The notes under the pieces: model-generated | Database searches by the model: none | The model's input: only the letters and a program-made list of their open reading frames with translations | Told to the model about the DNA's origin: nothing | Program-made: the position numbers and the translations under genes | From: Flintibacter muris | Lineage (GTDB): Bacteria > Bacillota > Clostridia > Oscillospirales > Oscillospiraceae | Assembly: GCF_943192995.1 (NCBI RefSeq) | Contig: NZ_CALPCP010000001.1 | Span: 1-64,000 of the forward strand | Length of the DNA: 64,000 nucleotides | Direction of reading: 5' to 3' | Shown: one piece after another, positions 7,875 through 16,520 of the stretch | How positions within the stretch are numbered: position 1 is the stretch's first letter | Layout: each line of letters opens with the position of its first letter

Positions 7875-9509
7875 ATGAGCCAGAAGTTACGCCGTGTGGT
7901 TTCCGCCTCCTTGTCGGCGGTCCTTTTATGCCTGACAATCCATGTGCTGGCGATAGAGCCCTCCCGCCCGGCGGCCACCGTGGCCGCCGCCCAGGTGACC
8001 ATTCGCTTCCACGCCAACGGAGGCAGCAGTGAAGCGCCCGCCCCCATGTCCGGGGAGCAGGGCCAGCAGTTTACTCTGCCCCAGACCCAGATTTACGCCC
8101 CCACCGGGCTGACGGACCTGTACTTTATAGGCTGGTCACAGCGCAGCGCCTCCGCCTCTGCAGACTATCTGCCCGGAGACCAGCTTTACCTCACCCGGGA
8201 CATGGACCTCTACGCCGTCTTCTCCCAGACCCCGCCCTCCTTCCAATCGGGGCAGGAAGGCCAGAGCAGCCCTTCCCGGCCCGCCGCCTTCACCATTAAA
8301 ACGGGCAGCCACACCAAGTATATGAGCGGCTCCAACGACGGCCTGTTCCATCCCTCCGAGTCCCTCACCCGGGCGGAGCTGGCTCAGATGCTGTACAGCG
8401 TGGTGGTTGAGCGGCCCGCCGCCGGGGCCGGTTTTTCTGATGTCTCCAGCGACGCATGGTACGCCCAGGCGGTGGGCGACATAGCCGGCCTGGGCATCCT
8501 GCCCGGATACAGCGACGGCTCCTTCCGTCCCACTCAGGCCGTGACACGGGCGGAGAGCGCCGCCGCTCTGGCGCAGCTCATCCCTTCCGGCGGCGCGGCC
8601 AGGGCTTTCCGTGATGTACCCACCAGCCACCCCAACTACTCGGACATCTCCGCCGTAGGCGGCTACGGCCTGTTCAGCGGAGACGACGTCGGGAACTTTA
8701 ACCCCTCCGCCGGCTTTACCCGGGCGGAGGCCGCTGTGGTCTTCAACAAGCTGTTGGGCCGTATCCCTGATTCCAGCGCCATCTACGCCCAAAACCTGCG
8801 CTATTTTCCCGACGTCCCCACCACCCACTGGGCCTACGGTCAGGTTATGGAGGCCGCCACCACCCATAGCCACATCTCCAACGGCTCCGGTGAGCGGTGG
8901 CAGGATGTGCAGACAGAGCCTGTCCCCCTGGCCGACGGCTTCTACCGCATCAACGGACGGCTCTACTGCGTCAGCGAAGGCCAGTTCCTCCGCTCCGCCG
9001 CCATAGAGTGCTTTTACTTTGACGCCGAGGGCCGCTACACCACCGGCGACACCGCCCTGGACGACCAGCTCAACGCCCTGGTGGAGCAGTATACCGACTC
9101 CTCCATGACCCGGGACCAGAAGCTGCGGGCCCTGTACAACTACTGCCGGGACAATTTTTCCTACTTAAAGCGGCCCCTTCTGGAGACCGGAGCCACTGGA
9201 TGGGAGCCTGAATACGCCTCCGCCTTTTTGTCTATGGGGAAGGGCAACTGTTTCAGCTTCTCCTCTTTGTTCTGTCTGCTGGCCCGTGAAATTGGCCAGC
9301 CGGCCTACACCGTGATTGGCGGACTGGGCAAAAACGCCTCTCCCCACGGCTGGGTGGAGATTAAGCTGGACGGGAAAAACTACACCTTCGACCCCCAGCT
9401 GGAGTGGCGCTACGTCCACGACTACGGCTACAAGAGCCACAACCTCTTTAAGGTTTTTCCGCAGAACACCGGCCACACCTATAAAAAGCTGAGCGGGGGA
9501 ACGCCTTAA
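7875..9509 (+). CDS. Secreted SLH-domain protein with transglutaminase-like domain
   Basis: The product (544 aa) is predicted to sit on the cell wall. A signal peptide covers residues 1-28. Next comes an InlB B-repeat-like fold (about 40-116, VTIRFHANGG to LYAVF). Three S-layer-homology repeats follow (about 142-182, 187-236, 244-296) with a partial fourth (310-330). The C-terminus is a transglutaminase/protease-like domain with Cys459 (GKGNCFSF), His491 (HGWVEI) and Asp506 (TFDPQ), a complete Cys-His-Asp triad. SLH repeats bind pyruvylated wall polymers. The catalytic domain could cross-link or cleave wall protein or peptide. The ATG at 7875 is chosen because it opens the signal peptide; a longer frame from 7752 would bury it. 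The gene heads a five-gene operon, with the next start 37 bases downstream. Confidence 0.88.
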   Translation: MSQKLRRVVSASLSAVLLCLTIHVLAIEPSRPAATVAAAQVTIRFHANGGSSEAPAPMSGEQGQQFTLPQTQIYAPTGLTDLYFIGWSQRSASASADYLPGDQLYLTRDMDLYAVFSQTPPSFQSGQEGQSSPSRPAAFTIKTGSHTKYMSGSNDGLFHPSESLTRAELAQMLYSVVVERPAAGAGFSDVSSDAWYAQAVGDIAGLGILPGYSDGSFRPTQAVTRAESAAALAQLIPSGGAARAFRDVPTSHPNYSDISAVGGYGLFSGDDVGNFNPSAGFTRAEAAVVFNKLLGRIPDSSAIYAQNLRYFPDVPTTHWAYGQVMEAATTHSHISNGSGERWQDVQTEPVPLADGFYRINGRLYCVSEGQFLRSAAIECFYFDAEGRYTTGDTALDDQLNALVEQYTDSSMTRDQKLRALYNYCRDNFSYLKRPLLETGATGWEPEYASAFLSMGKGNCFSFSSLFCLLAREIGQPAYTVIGGLGKNASPHGWVEIKLDGKNYTFDPQLEWRYVHDYGYKSHNLFKVFPQNTGHTYKKLSGGTP

Positions 9510-9546
9510 ATGAATACCAATAGAATATAATATTAGGAGTGAAACT

Positions 9547-10950
9547 ATGGTATTCAGTTCCCCCATTTTTCTGTTCGCCTTTCTGCCGGTTGTCTATCTG
9601 ATCTATCAGCTGCTGCCGGGCGTCCGCAGCCGGAATTTCTGGCTGGCCCTGGCCAGTCTGGTGTTTTACACCTTCGGCCAGCTCCGCTGCCTTCCGCTGC
9701 TGCTGGCCAGTGTGCTGGTCAACTATCTCTTTGGCCTGTGCCTCATCTCCAACCGGGGGCGGAAGCTGGCTGTGGCCGGGGCGGTAGTGTGCAACCTGCT
9801 GGCCCTGGGCGGGTTTAAGTATCTGGACTTTCTAGTGTCCATCGTCAATGCCCTGTCCGGCCTGGACCTGCCCCTGTTTGGCATTACGCTGCCCATTGGC
9901 ATCTCCTTTTACACCTTCCAGGGCCTGAGCTACGTGATTGACGTCTACCGGGACCCAAAATCGGGTACCCGCAGCCTGGGCAAGCTGATTTTGTACATCT
10001 CCTTTTTTCCTCAGCTCATTGCCGGACCCATCATCAAATATCACGACGTCTCCCTCCAGATCGACAGCCGGGAGATTACTCCGGAGGGCACCCTCTTCGG
10101 ACTGCGCCGGTTCATCACCGGCCTGGGAAAAAAGCTTCTGCTGGCCAACACGGCAGGGCAGGTGGCCGACGCCGTCTTTGCCCTCACCGCCGGGCAGCTG
10201 GACGCCCGGCTGGCCTGGCTGGGAGCTGTGTGCTATACCCTGCAAATTTATTTTGATTTCAGCGGCTACAGCGATATGGCCATTGGCCTTGGGGCCATGT
10301 TCGGCTTTACTTTCCGGGAAAACTTTGATCTGCCCTATATTTCCCGCTCCATCAAGGAGTTCTGGAGGCGGTGGCACATCTCCCTGTCCACCTGGTTCCG
10401 GGAGTACCTCTACATCCCCCTGGGAGGCAACCGGAAGGGGGCCTTCCGCACCGGCGTGAATAAATTTATCGTCTTTTTCACCACCGGCCTGTGGCACGGG
10501 GCCAACTGGACCTTTGTGCTGTGGGGGCTGTGGCACGGACTGTTCTCCACGCTGGAGGACGCGGGCCTGATTCCCAAGTGGCTGCGAAACAGCTTTTTGG
10601 GGCATCTCTACACCATGCTTGTGGTGGTTTTGGGCTTTACCCTCTTCCGGGCGGACAGCCTGGGCGCGGCCTGGATCATGTTCAGCCAGATGTTTACCGG
10701 CTTTTCCGTCTCTCCCGCCAATACACTGACCCTGATTGCCCTGCTGGACGCCAAAACGGTATGTTCCCTGACCGCCGCCCTTCTGCTGGCCTTTGGCTTG
10801 CCCCAGCGGCTGGCAAAGCGGGCCTCCAGTGAGGCCGGGCCCGCCCTGACCCAGGGGGGACAGGCGCTGCTTTACGCCGGGATCTTTGCCCTGTGCGTGC
10901 TGAACCTGTCCAAGGCCACCTTCAATCCCTTCATCTACTTCCAGTTTTAG
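9547..10950 (+). CDS. MBOAT-family O-acyltransferase (AlgI/DltB-like)
   Basis: This 467-aa polytopic membrane protein of the MBOAT family is predicted to move acyl groups, usually acetyl, across the membrane onto an extracellular polymer. Hallmarks appear in order: PIGISFYTFQGLSY (116-129), FPQLIAGPIIKY (154-165), YFDFSGYSDMAIGLG (235-249), RRWHISLSTWFREYLYIP (His277) and GLWHGANWTF with the invariant His317. The start ATG follows TAGGAGTG. It overlaps no neighbour, and the SGNH partner starts 12 bases downstream, as in alginate acetylation loci (AlgI with AlgJ/AlgX). The acceptor polymer is unknown. A second MBOAT of the same length lies 13 kb downstream. Confidence 0.93.
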   Translation: MVFSSPIFLFAFLPVVYLIYQLLPGVRSRNFWLALASLVFYTFGQLRCLPLLLASVLVNYLFGLCLISNRGRKLAVAGAVVCNLLALGGFKYLDFLVSIVNALSGLDLPLFGITLPIGISFYTFQGLSYVIDVYRDPKSGTRSLGKLILYISFFPQLIAGPIIKYHDVSLQIDSREITPEGTLFGLRRFITGLGKKLLLANTAGQVADAVFALTAGQLDARLAWLGAVCYTLQIYFDFSGYSDMAIGLGAMFGFTFRENFDLPYISRSIKEFWRRWHISLSTWFREYLYIPLGGNRKGAFRTGVNKFIVFFTTGLWHGANWTFVLWGLWHGLFSTLEDAGLIPKWLRNSFLGHLYTMLVVVLGFTLFRADSLGAAWIMFSQMFTGFSVSPANTLTLIALLDAKTVCSLTAALLLAFGLPQRLAKRASSEAGPALTQGGQALLYAGIFALCVLNLSKATFNPFIYFQF

Positions 10951-10962
10951 GCGGTGACAGCA

Positions 10963-12360
10963 ATGCAGGCAAAAACAAAGGCCAGGCTGGCCATGGGCGC
11001 GTTTCTTGCCGCCTGTCTGGTCCCATCGGCGGGTATGCTGGTTATTCCGGAGCGGAGCGCCGCCGCCAATCAGCAGCTGGTCCAGCCCCCCGTCATAACC
11101 AAGACGGACGGTTCCTTCAACCTGAACCTGTTCCAGGAGGTCACCGACTATATCGCCGACCACTTCGCCCTGCGTCAGGAGCTGATTACAGCGGACGCCG
11201 CCCTGAACGCGGCGTTGTTCCATGTGTCCGCTGAGGAGGACGTGGTTCTGGGCCGGGACGGCTGGCTGTTCTATGCCGAGACGGTGGACGATTATCTGCG
11301 CACCAACCCCCTTACCGGCCGTCAGCTCTGGGCTTCGGCCCACACGCTGGCTCTGGTGCAGGAGTACGTTCAGGACCGCGGGGCCCGGCTGCTGTTTACG
11401 GCGGCTCCCAACAAAGCGACGCTCTACCCCCAATATCTGCCCTATGTGGGCACACCTTTGGAGGCGGAGGGCAATCTGGACCGCCTGATTCCCCTGATGG
11501 AGGAGGAGGGCGTGCCCTGGGCCGACCTGCGCGGGGCCCTTCAATACCCCCATTTTGCCACCTATTTTCCCCGGGATTCTCACTGGAATACCATTGGAGC
11601 CGCGATGGCCCAGCAGGCGCTGCTCAGCGCCCTGGACAAGGAGCACCAGCCCTTTTTAGAGGGCCGGGACCCCTTGACCGATTCGGACGCCTTTACCCCC
11701 TGCGGCCACCGGGGGGACCTGTATGAGATGGTCTACCCCACCGGCACCGAACAGGACGGAGACCTCCAGTTTGACCGGCCCTTTACCTTCAACCATGTCC
11801 GCCAGCCCAGAGGGCCGGACGACCAGCGGATTGAGACGGAAAATCCCGCCAAAACGGGCTCTCTGCTCATGTTCCGGGACTCCTTCGGCAACAGCCTATA
11901 CCCCTTTATGGCGGAGGAATACGGCTCCGCGCTGTTCTCCCGGTCTATGCCCTGTCAGCTGTCTCTGCTGGACCAGACTGGGGCGGACACGGTGATTTTT
12001 GAGCTGGTGGAGCGAAATCTGGACTACCTGGCCACCCGGCCCCCCATTTTCCCTGCCCCGGAGCGGCTGCTCACCGGCACTCCCCCGCAGGGGACGGGGA
12101 CAGCCCGGCTGGCCCTCTCCCAGCAGTACCCGCTGGAGGGGTACACCCGCCTGACGGGCACGCTCACCGGAGTGGACGAGAACTCCCCCGTCTATGTCCG
12201 GCTGGGTGAGGCCCTCTATGAGGCCACCCCCGCCGGTGAGGACTGGGACGGCGGCTGTCCCTTTACTCTCTATGTTCCCCAGGACGCCTGTCTGGAGGAC
12301 GCTTGTGTGCTCTACATTCAGCAGGGCGAATTGCGCACCCTGCTGCCGGCAAATATGTAA
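10963..12360 (+). CDS. AlgX/DHHW-type SGNH acetyltransferase-like protein
   Basis: The product (465 aa) has a single N-terminal helix (about 5-28) anchoring an extracytoplasmic SGNH-like domain. The family partners MBOAT proteins and transfers acetyl groups to polysaccharide. GWLFY (100-104) is typical. RDSHWN puts Asp205 and His207 where DHHW proteins carry their catalytic pair, and MFRDSFGNS has Asp306-Ser307 as the likely nucleophile block. The C-terminal 110 residues form an extra, unrecognised beta-rich part. ATG 10963 is preferred over GTG 10954 because AGGCGG lies 8 bases before it. It is the third gene of the operon. Confidence 0.85.
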   Translation: MQAKTKARLAMGAFLAACLVPSAGMLVIPERSAAANQQLVQPPVITKTDGSFNLNLFQEVTDYIADHFALRQELITADAALNAALFHVSAEEDVVLGRDGWLFYAETVDDYLRTNPLTGRQLWASAHTLALVQEYVQDRGARLLFTAAPNKATLYPQYLPYVGTPLEAEGNLDRLIPLMEEEGVPWADLRGALQYPHFATYFPRDSHWNTIGAAMAQQALLSALDKEHQPFLEGRDPLTDSDAFTPCGHRGDLYEMVYPTGTEQDGDLQFDRPFTFNHVRQPRGPDDQRIETENPAKTGSLLMFRDSFGNSLYPFMAEEYGSALFSRSMPCQLSLLDQTGADTVIFELVERNLDYLATRPPIFPAPERLLTGTPPQGTGTARLALSQQYPLEGYTRLTGTLTGVDENSPVYVRLGEALYEATPAGEDWDGGCPFTLYVPQDACLEDACVLYIQQGELRTLLPANM

Positions 12361-12382
12361 TGTTTGGAAAGGACCGATTGAA

Positions 12383-13000
12383 ATGAACAAGCTTTGTATT
12401 TTGCCCTGGCTGCTGGCTGGCGCTTTGGCGCTGTCTGCCTGCGGAGGAGGGTCCTCCGCCAACAATGGTGACTGGGTGGAGTCCTCCGCCAGCCAGCCCC
12501 CGGCCCAGAGCACGATAGCCCCCCTTCTCACTCTGCCTGACGCCTCTATACCCGACGCCGGACAGCCAAGTGACAGCTCCGCTGCCGCCTTCTCCCAGGG
12601 TGGAACGGATCCCGGCCAGCCCTCCGAAGGCAGCCAGGAGCAGGAGGTGCCCCCTGCGGTGGTGTCCAAGCCTCAGGTGACCACAAAACCGGAACCCAAG
12701 TCTCAACCGGAGCCTCAGACACCGGATACCTCCGAGGAAACCTGCGAATTACCCCTTGCCCCGGGCGGTGATAATCCCCCGGCAGAGCCGGAGCCCCAGT
12801 CCGCCCCCACCAAGGCGGATGCTCAGGCTTATATCGGCAAAAGCGTATCCAGCCTGATCGCAGCCATTGGCCAGCCCAAGGGCAGCGACTACGCCCCCAG
12901 CTGTCTGGGCGACGGCGAGGACGGTGAGCTGTTTTACGACGGCTTTACCGTCTATACCTACCGGGTTAACGGCACGGAGACCGTCCAGGACGTGGTGTAA
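12383..13000 (+). CDS. Small lipoprotein with Ser/Pro linker
   Basis: The product (205 aa) has a lipoprotein signal ending LSACGGG (Cys near residue 20). A long Ser/Pro/Gln-rich linker follows, then a compact C-terminal domain of about 60 residues, starting KADAQAYIGKSVSSLIAAIG and ending in alternating hydrophobic strands. I do not recognise the domain. Start ATG 12383 follows GGAAAGGA and opens the signal peptide; a longer frame upstream only overlaps the previous gene. It lies 22 bases after the SGNH gene and 11 before the M15 gene, so it is probably co-transcribed and anchored at the outer face of the membrane with them. Confidence 0.75.
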   Translation: MNKLCILPWLLAGALALSACGGGSSANNGDWVESSASQPPAQSTIAPLLTLPDASIPDAGQPSDSSAAAFSQGGTDPGQPSEGSQEQEVPPAVVSKPQVTTKPEPKSQPEPQTPDTSEETCELPLAPGGDNPPAEPEPQSAPTKADAQAYIGKSVSSLIAAIGQPKGSDYAPSCLGDGEDGELFYDGFTVYTYRVNGTETVQDVV

Positions 13001-13011
13001 GGGAGAGGACC

Positions 13012-14712
13012 ATGCGAGGAAAACTGTCTATCCTGCTGTCGGCGGCGCTGCTTCTCAGTGCGCTGACAGCCTGTCGCAGCGGAACGGCCCCTGTGGACGG
13101 CTCGGGCAGCTCCCAGCCGCCGGGGGGCGGCACCGCCTCCTATCTTGGCCCTGATTTCACCGGGAGCGGCCCGGAGGACGCCAGCGGACAGCCCCTCCCC
13201 GAGGCTGAGCCCCCTGTGGAGTATGACCCCAATTACACATTGGATATTTCAATTCCCCGGGTGTCCCACGGAAGCTTGGAGCTGCCCGTTCAGGGCGCTA
13301 CCGGCTACGCCTCGGTGCAGCTGCCTTTGTGGGAGGAGATCCCGGAGGTGCCAGAGGAGGAAGCGGAGGAGGGTTCGGAGGAAGACCCGGAGTCCCAGCC
13401 TGGAGATGAGAGCGGCTCTGGCTCTGGCAGCAGCTCCCAGCCCGGAGATGCCTCTCAGCCCGGCGACAGCTCCCAGCCTGGAGATGCCTCACAGACTGGT
13501 GACAGCTCCCAATCAGGAGATACCTCACAGACTGGTGACAGCTCACAAACGGGAGATGTTTCCCAGATTGGGGACGCCTCTCAGTCCGGCTCCTCCGCTC
13601 TGCCCGGAGATGCCTTCGACTGGGAGGAGGGGGCCAGCTCCTCCAACGGGCTTACTCCCGCGCCCTCATCCCCCTTTCTGCCCGACTTCTCTCAGGACGA
13701 GGATATCAGCGACCCCTCCCAGCCCACAGTGGGCCCTGACGGCGAACTGATCTACGCCCCGGGCGAGGAGCCCATTCCCGAGGTTGAGGAGGACCCGGAT
13801 GTGGATCCCTTTGAGGGCGCGCTGGCCGTGCTGGAGCCTGGCACCGCTTTTCTCATTGCAGAGGAGAGCGAGGAGGGGGACTGGTGGTGGGTGGAGTGTA
13901 CACAGGGCGAGGGTTGGATTGAAAACCGCTACTGCCTGATTAACCTGCCCGACGTGATCCCCTCTATGGTCTACAACGCTACCAACTCCTACGATTCCCG
14001 ATTTGTTACCTTGGGGCGGAATATCCCCAACGTCACCGGACGGGCCTTTTACCCCAGGGGAAATTATAACCGCCGGCTGGAGCGCAACGAGTTCATGATG
14101 CCGGTGCTCTACCCCATGTCCAAACAAATCTGTCAGGCCCAGCAGGTGGCTCTGGCCCAGGGAAATACCCTGGTGCTTTATGAGGGCTACCGCCCCCATG
14201 AGGTGCAGACCACGGTTTACAAGGCTCTCACCGCACTGAGCCGCAGCAACCCCGAGGTGAAAGAGGCGGTAACCGGCGCGCCTTGGAACATCTCCTGGTT
14301 CATTGCCGGGGGGTACTCCAACCATCAGCGGGGCTTTGCCATTGACGTCACCCTGGCCAAGGTGGAGCGGGCGGAGTTACAAAATATTGGGGGGCACCAG
14401 GTGGTGCGGGTACGGGAGTACAAGGAGTATACCATGCCCACCCCCATCCACGAGCTGAGCAAGGCCTCCGCCACCTTTGTGGGGCCGGTGGCCAGCCACT
14501 CCCCTACCGCCTGGAAGTCCGCCCAGCTGACCGACACCATGAGCAGCAACAAGCCCGCCATGGCCCTCCAGCGCTGCTGCACTGAGGCGGGACTGACCCC
14601 ACTGGCCTCTGAGTGGTGGCACTTCAACGATTTGGAGACCCGAAACTCCGTATTGGACAACCTGAGCACCGGCGGGTACAAGATTTCCCAGTGCCTGAGC
14701 CGGGCACCGTAA
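13012..14712 (+). CDS. M15-family (VanX/VanY-type) D-Ala-D-Ala peptidase lipoprotein
   Basis: The product (566 aa) starts with a lipoprotein signal (LTAC, Cys21). Residues about 140-200 are a six-residue repeat tract of the form SQxGDx. Residues about 270-320 look like an SH3-type wall-binding domain ending GEGWIENRYCL. The C-terminal 230 residues are an M15 metallopeptidase. SNHQRGFAIDV gives zinc ligands His438 and Asp445, and SEWWHF gives catalytic Glu534 and ligand His537, as in VanX (M15D). It should cleave D-Ala-D-Ala or a similar bond in wall precursors or peptidoglycan. The position next to acetylation genes suggests wall remodelling rather than vancomycin resistance, since no vanH, vanA or vanR/S genes are near. 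Confidence 0.85.
   Translation: MRGKLSILLSAALLLSALTACRSGTAPVDGSGSSQPPGGGTASYLGPDFTGSGPEDASGQPLPEAEPPVEYDPNYTLDISIPRVSHGSLELPVQGATGYASVQLPLWEEIPEVPEEEAEEGSEEDPESQPGDESGSGSGSSSQPGDASQPGDSSQPGDASQTGDSSQSGDTSQTGDSSQTGDVSQIGDASQSGSSALPGDAFDWEEGASSSNGLTPAPSSPFLPDFSQDEDISDPSQPTVGPDGELIYAPGEEPIPEVEEDPDVDPFEGALAVLEPGTAFLIAEESEEGDWWWVECTQGEGWIENRYCLINLPDVIPSMVYNATNSYDSRFVTLGRNIPNVTGRAFYPRGNYNRRLERNEFMMPVLYPMSKQICQAQQVALAQGNTLVLYEGYRPHEVQTTVYKALTALSRSNPEVKEAVTGAPWNISWFIAGGYSNHQRGFAIDVTLAKVERAELQNIGGHQVVRVREYKEYTMPTPIHELSKASATFVGPVASHSPTAWKSAQLTDTMSSNKPAMALQRCCTEAGLTPLASEWWHFNDLETRNSVLDNLSTGGYKISQCLSRAP
13434..13614 (+). repeat. 18-base tandem repeat coding SQxGDx units
   Basis: About ten imperfect 18-base units within the M15 lipoprotein gene encode SQPGDA/SQTGDS-type hexapeptides. 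They probably form a flexible spacer through the wall, and the copy number is likely to vary between strains. Confidence 0.8.
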
Positions 14713-14822
14713 CCCCAGACAGATCGCAATCATCAAATTTGCTGCCATATGTGCAGGGGCAGCCTGTGGCCGCCTCTATGGCGCCGGTGTCAGCAATTTT
14801 GGATGATGACAGCATAAAATTT

Positions 14823-14864
14823 ACCGGGCACACTGACAGCCGATAAGGCTTCAGTGTGCCCGGT
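14823..14864. terminator. Bidirectional terminator between M15 and chemoreceptor genes
   Basis: The 14-base arms 14823-14836 and 14851-14864 are perfectly complementary, with an inner AGCC/GGCT. A and T stretches flank both sides. It serves two convergent genes. Nothing else is seen in 14713-14902. Confidence 0.85.
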
Positions 14865-14902
14865 ATTTGCAGTCCGGAATGGGTCCCGGTGTGAGCTGGC
14901 AT

Positions 14903-16489
14903 TTACAGGTTGGCGAAAACCTCTACCTGATGGTGCAGCTCGCCGGCGATCTTTTGGTTTTTATCCAGCTCCCCCACGATACCGGCCAGGTCGTCAACCA
15001 GAACACGGGTGCTGCCAGTGACGCCGGTGACGCCGGTAACCGCGCCGTCCACCGCGCTGGAGATGGAGGCAATGGAGTCGGCAACCTCCGCCATAGCTGT
15101 CTGGAGTCCGTCCGCCTGATGATTAAAGGTCTCAATAGAGCGCTGAATGTAGGCGGCGTCCTCACGGTACTGCTGTCCCGACTGAACCGACCGGGCCAGC
15201 TGGATTTCAATGGCCTGGCCCAGATAGTCCGCCAGCTCCTGGGCGCTGCTGGACAGGTATTTTACCGCACCGGTTACAATTCCGCTGACCTCCTGGATAT
15301 GGCCGGCGGCCTCGGCGCAGGCGTCCGCCAGGCGGCGGATCTCCTGGGCCACCACGGCAAAGCCCTTCCCCGCCGCCCCGGCCCGGGTGGCCTCAATGGA
15401 GGCGTTGATGGCAATGAGGTCCGTGGAGGAGGAAATAGACAGGATATCCTGGGTTAAAATGCCGATTTTGTCCACATTTTTGCTCTGTTCAATGGCCTCG
15501 TTCAAAATGGCCATGATCTCTTCCGTTCTGCGGTGTACCACCTCCATATCCCGCCGGGCGGACTGCTCCATCTCCTCCGAGCGCCCGCGCATCTCCACCG
15601 AATAGCTGTTGAGGGCGGCGCAGGCGTCGGCCACACGGGCGGTATCCTCCTGGGTGCTGGAGGCGCTGGCCGTGATGGCGGCGGTGTTCCGGGATATCTT
15701 CTCAAGGGCGGCGGACAGCTGTTCCGTCAGGCCGGAGAGCTCTCTGGCGCTGACGCTGGAGGTTTTGGTCCGCCCCCGGATTTCTTTGACCACGCCGCCA
15801 AGGCGCTCAGAGCTGTCCTGCAAGGTGCCCATAGCGCTTCGGATGGGCGCTATAACATAGGTCCGGATGATCCGCAGGGCCGCCCACACCAGCAGGATAC
15901 CAATTATCAGCGTGGCGGCGCTGGTGACCAGCGAGATGACATAGACCGTGAACAGGCGGCCCTGGGCCCTTTCCGCCTGCGCGCTGACGGAGCTTGAAAG
16001 GGTGTCGATCCCCGCCTCCACGGCGGCGCTCTGGTCGGCCACCGTTCCGTTGGCCATGGCGTAGGCGTCCTGGGTTTTGCTGTCGGCGCTGGCGCAGACC
16101 AGGCCAACCAGCGCGTGTTTAAAGGCGTCATAGTCCTCCAGCAGGCCGTTGTACACTGCCTCGTCTCCAGCGGACACAAAGCCTGCGTAGTCCTTCAGCT
16201 GCCCGTCCAGCACGGCCTCCTCCGCCTTGATTTCCTGCACCAGCTGGATCATGCTGCCGTGGTCCGCCGCCACAATATGGGACAGAGCCAGGCGGTGTAT
16301 ATCCATCATGGAGCGGCGGATCTCCTCCAGTTTGGCCTCACTGACCATATATTCGTCCACTATGGTTCCGGCGTTGGAGTGGACATTGTTGATGCTGAAC
16401 ACCGCCAGGAGGTTGGAAAGCAGCGTCACCAGTCCCAGCAGAATGATGGGTAAAATCAGACGCTGCTGCAATGTAAGCTTCCCTTTCAT
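14903..16489 (-). CDS. Methyl-accepting chemotaxis protein
   Basis: This membrane chemoreceptor (528 aa) signals to CheA/CheW and so to the flagellar motor. A first helix lies at about 10-30. A periplasm-facing four-helix-bundle-like sensor of about 145 residues follows, then a second helix (about 178-205) and a cytoplasmic signalling domain. The tip motif [20 protein letters not shown] is exact for MCPs. No clear full HAMP domain is visible, only a short linker with a Pro. ATG 16489 is chosen because GGAGG lies 8 bases upstream; an ATG five codons earlier overlaps that site. It starts 31 bases after a solute-binding lipoprotein gene, which suggests the receptor senses that protein in its bound state. 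Confidence 0.92.
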   Translation of the reverse strand: MKGKLTLQQRLILPIILLGLVTLLSNLLAVFSINNVHSNAGTIVDEYMVSEAKLEEIRRSMMDIHRLALSHIVAADHGSMIQLVQEIKAEEAVLDGQLKDYAGFVSAGDEAVYNGLLEDYDAFKHALVGLVCASADSKTQDAYAMANGTVADQSAAVEAGIDTLSSSVSAQAERAQGRLFTVYVISLVTSAATLIIGILLVWAALRIIRTYVIAPIRSAMGTLQDSSERLGGVVKEIRGRTKTSSVSARELSGLTEQLSAALEKISRNTAAITASASSTQEDTARVADACAALNSYSVEMRGRSEEMEQSARRDMEVVHRRTEEIMAILNEAIEQSKNVDKIGILTQDILSISSSTDLIAINASIEATRAGAAGKGFAVVAQEIRRLADACAEAAGHIQEVSGIVTGAVKYLSSSAQELADYLGQAIEIQLARSVQSGQQYREDAAYIQRSIETFNHQADGLQTAMAEVADSIASISSAVDGAVTGVTGVTGSTRVLVDDLAGIVGELDKNQKIAGELHHQVEVFANL

Positions 16490-16520
16490 ATGTTTTGCCT
16501 CCATATGTTTCTGATTCGGA

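Noticed and set aside
9832..11646. 604-codon minus-strand frame across the MBOAT and SGNH genes
   Set aside because: It spans two well-supported plus-strand genes and their junction and has no start signal.
13434..13614. Regular repeats that could be taken for a CRISPR array
   Set aside because: The units are contiguous 18-mers in frame without spacers and encode SQxGDx in a lipoprotein.
13012..14712. Vancomycin resistance (VanX/VanY) gene
   Set aside because: The M15 domain is VanX-like, but no vanH, ligase or regulator genes are near, and the protein has a wall-spacer and SH3-like part, so wall remodelling is more likely.
14713..14902. Possible small gene between the M15 and MCP genes
   Set aside because: The interval consists mostly of a bidirectional terminator; the frames are short and unsupported.
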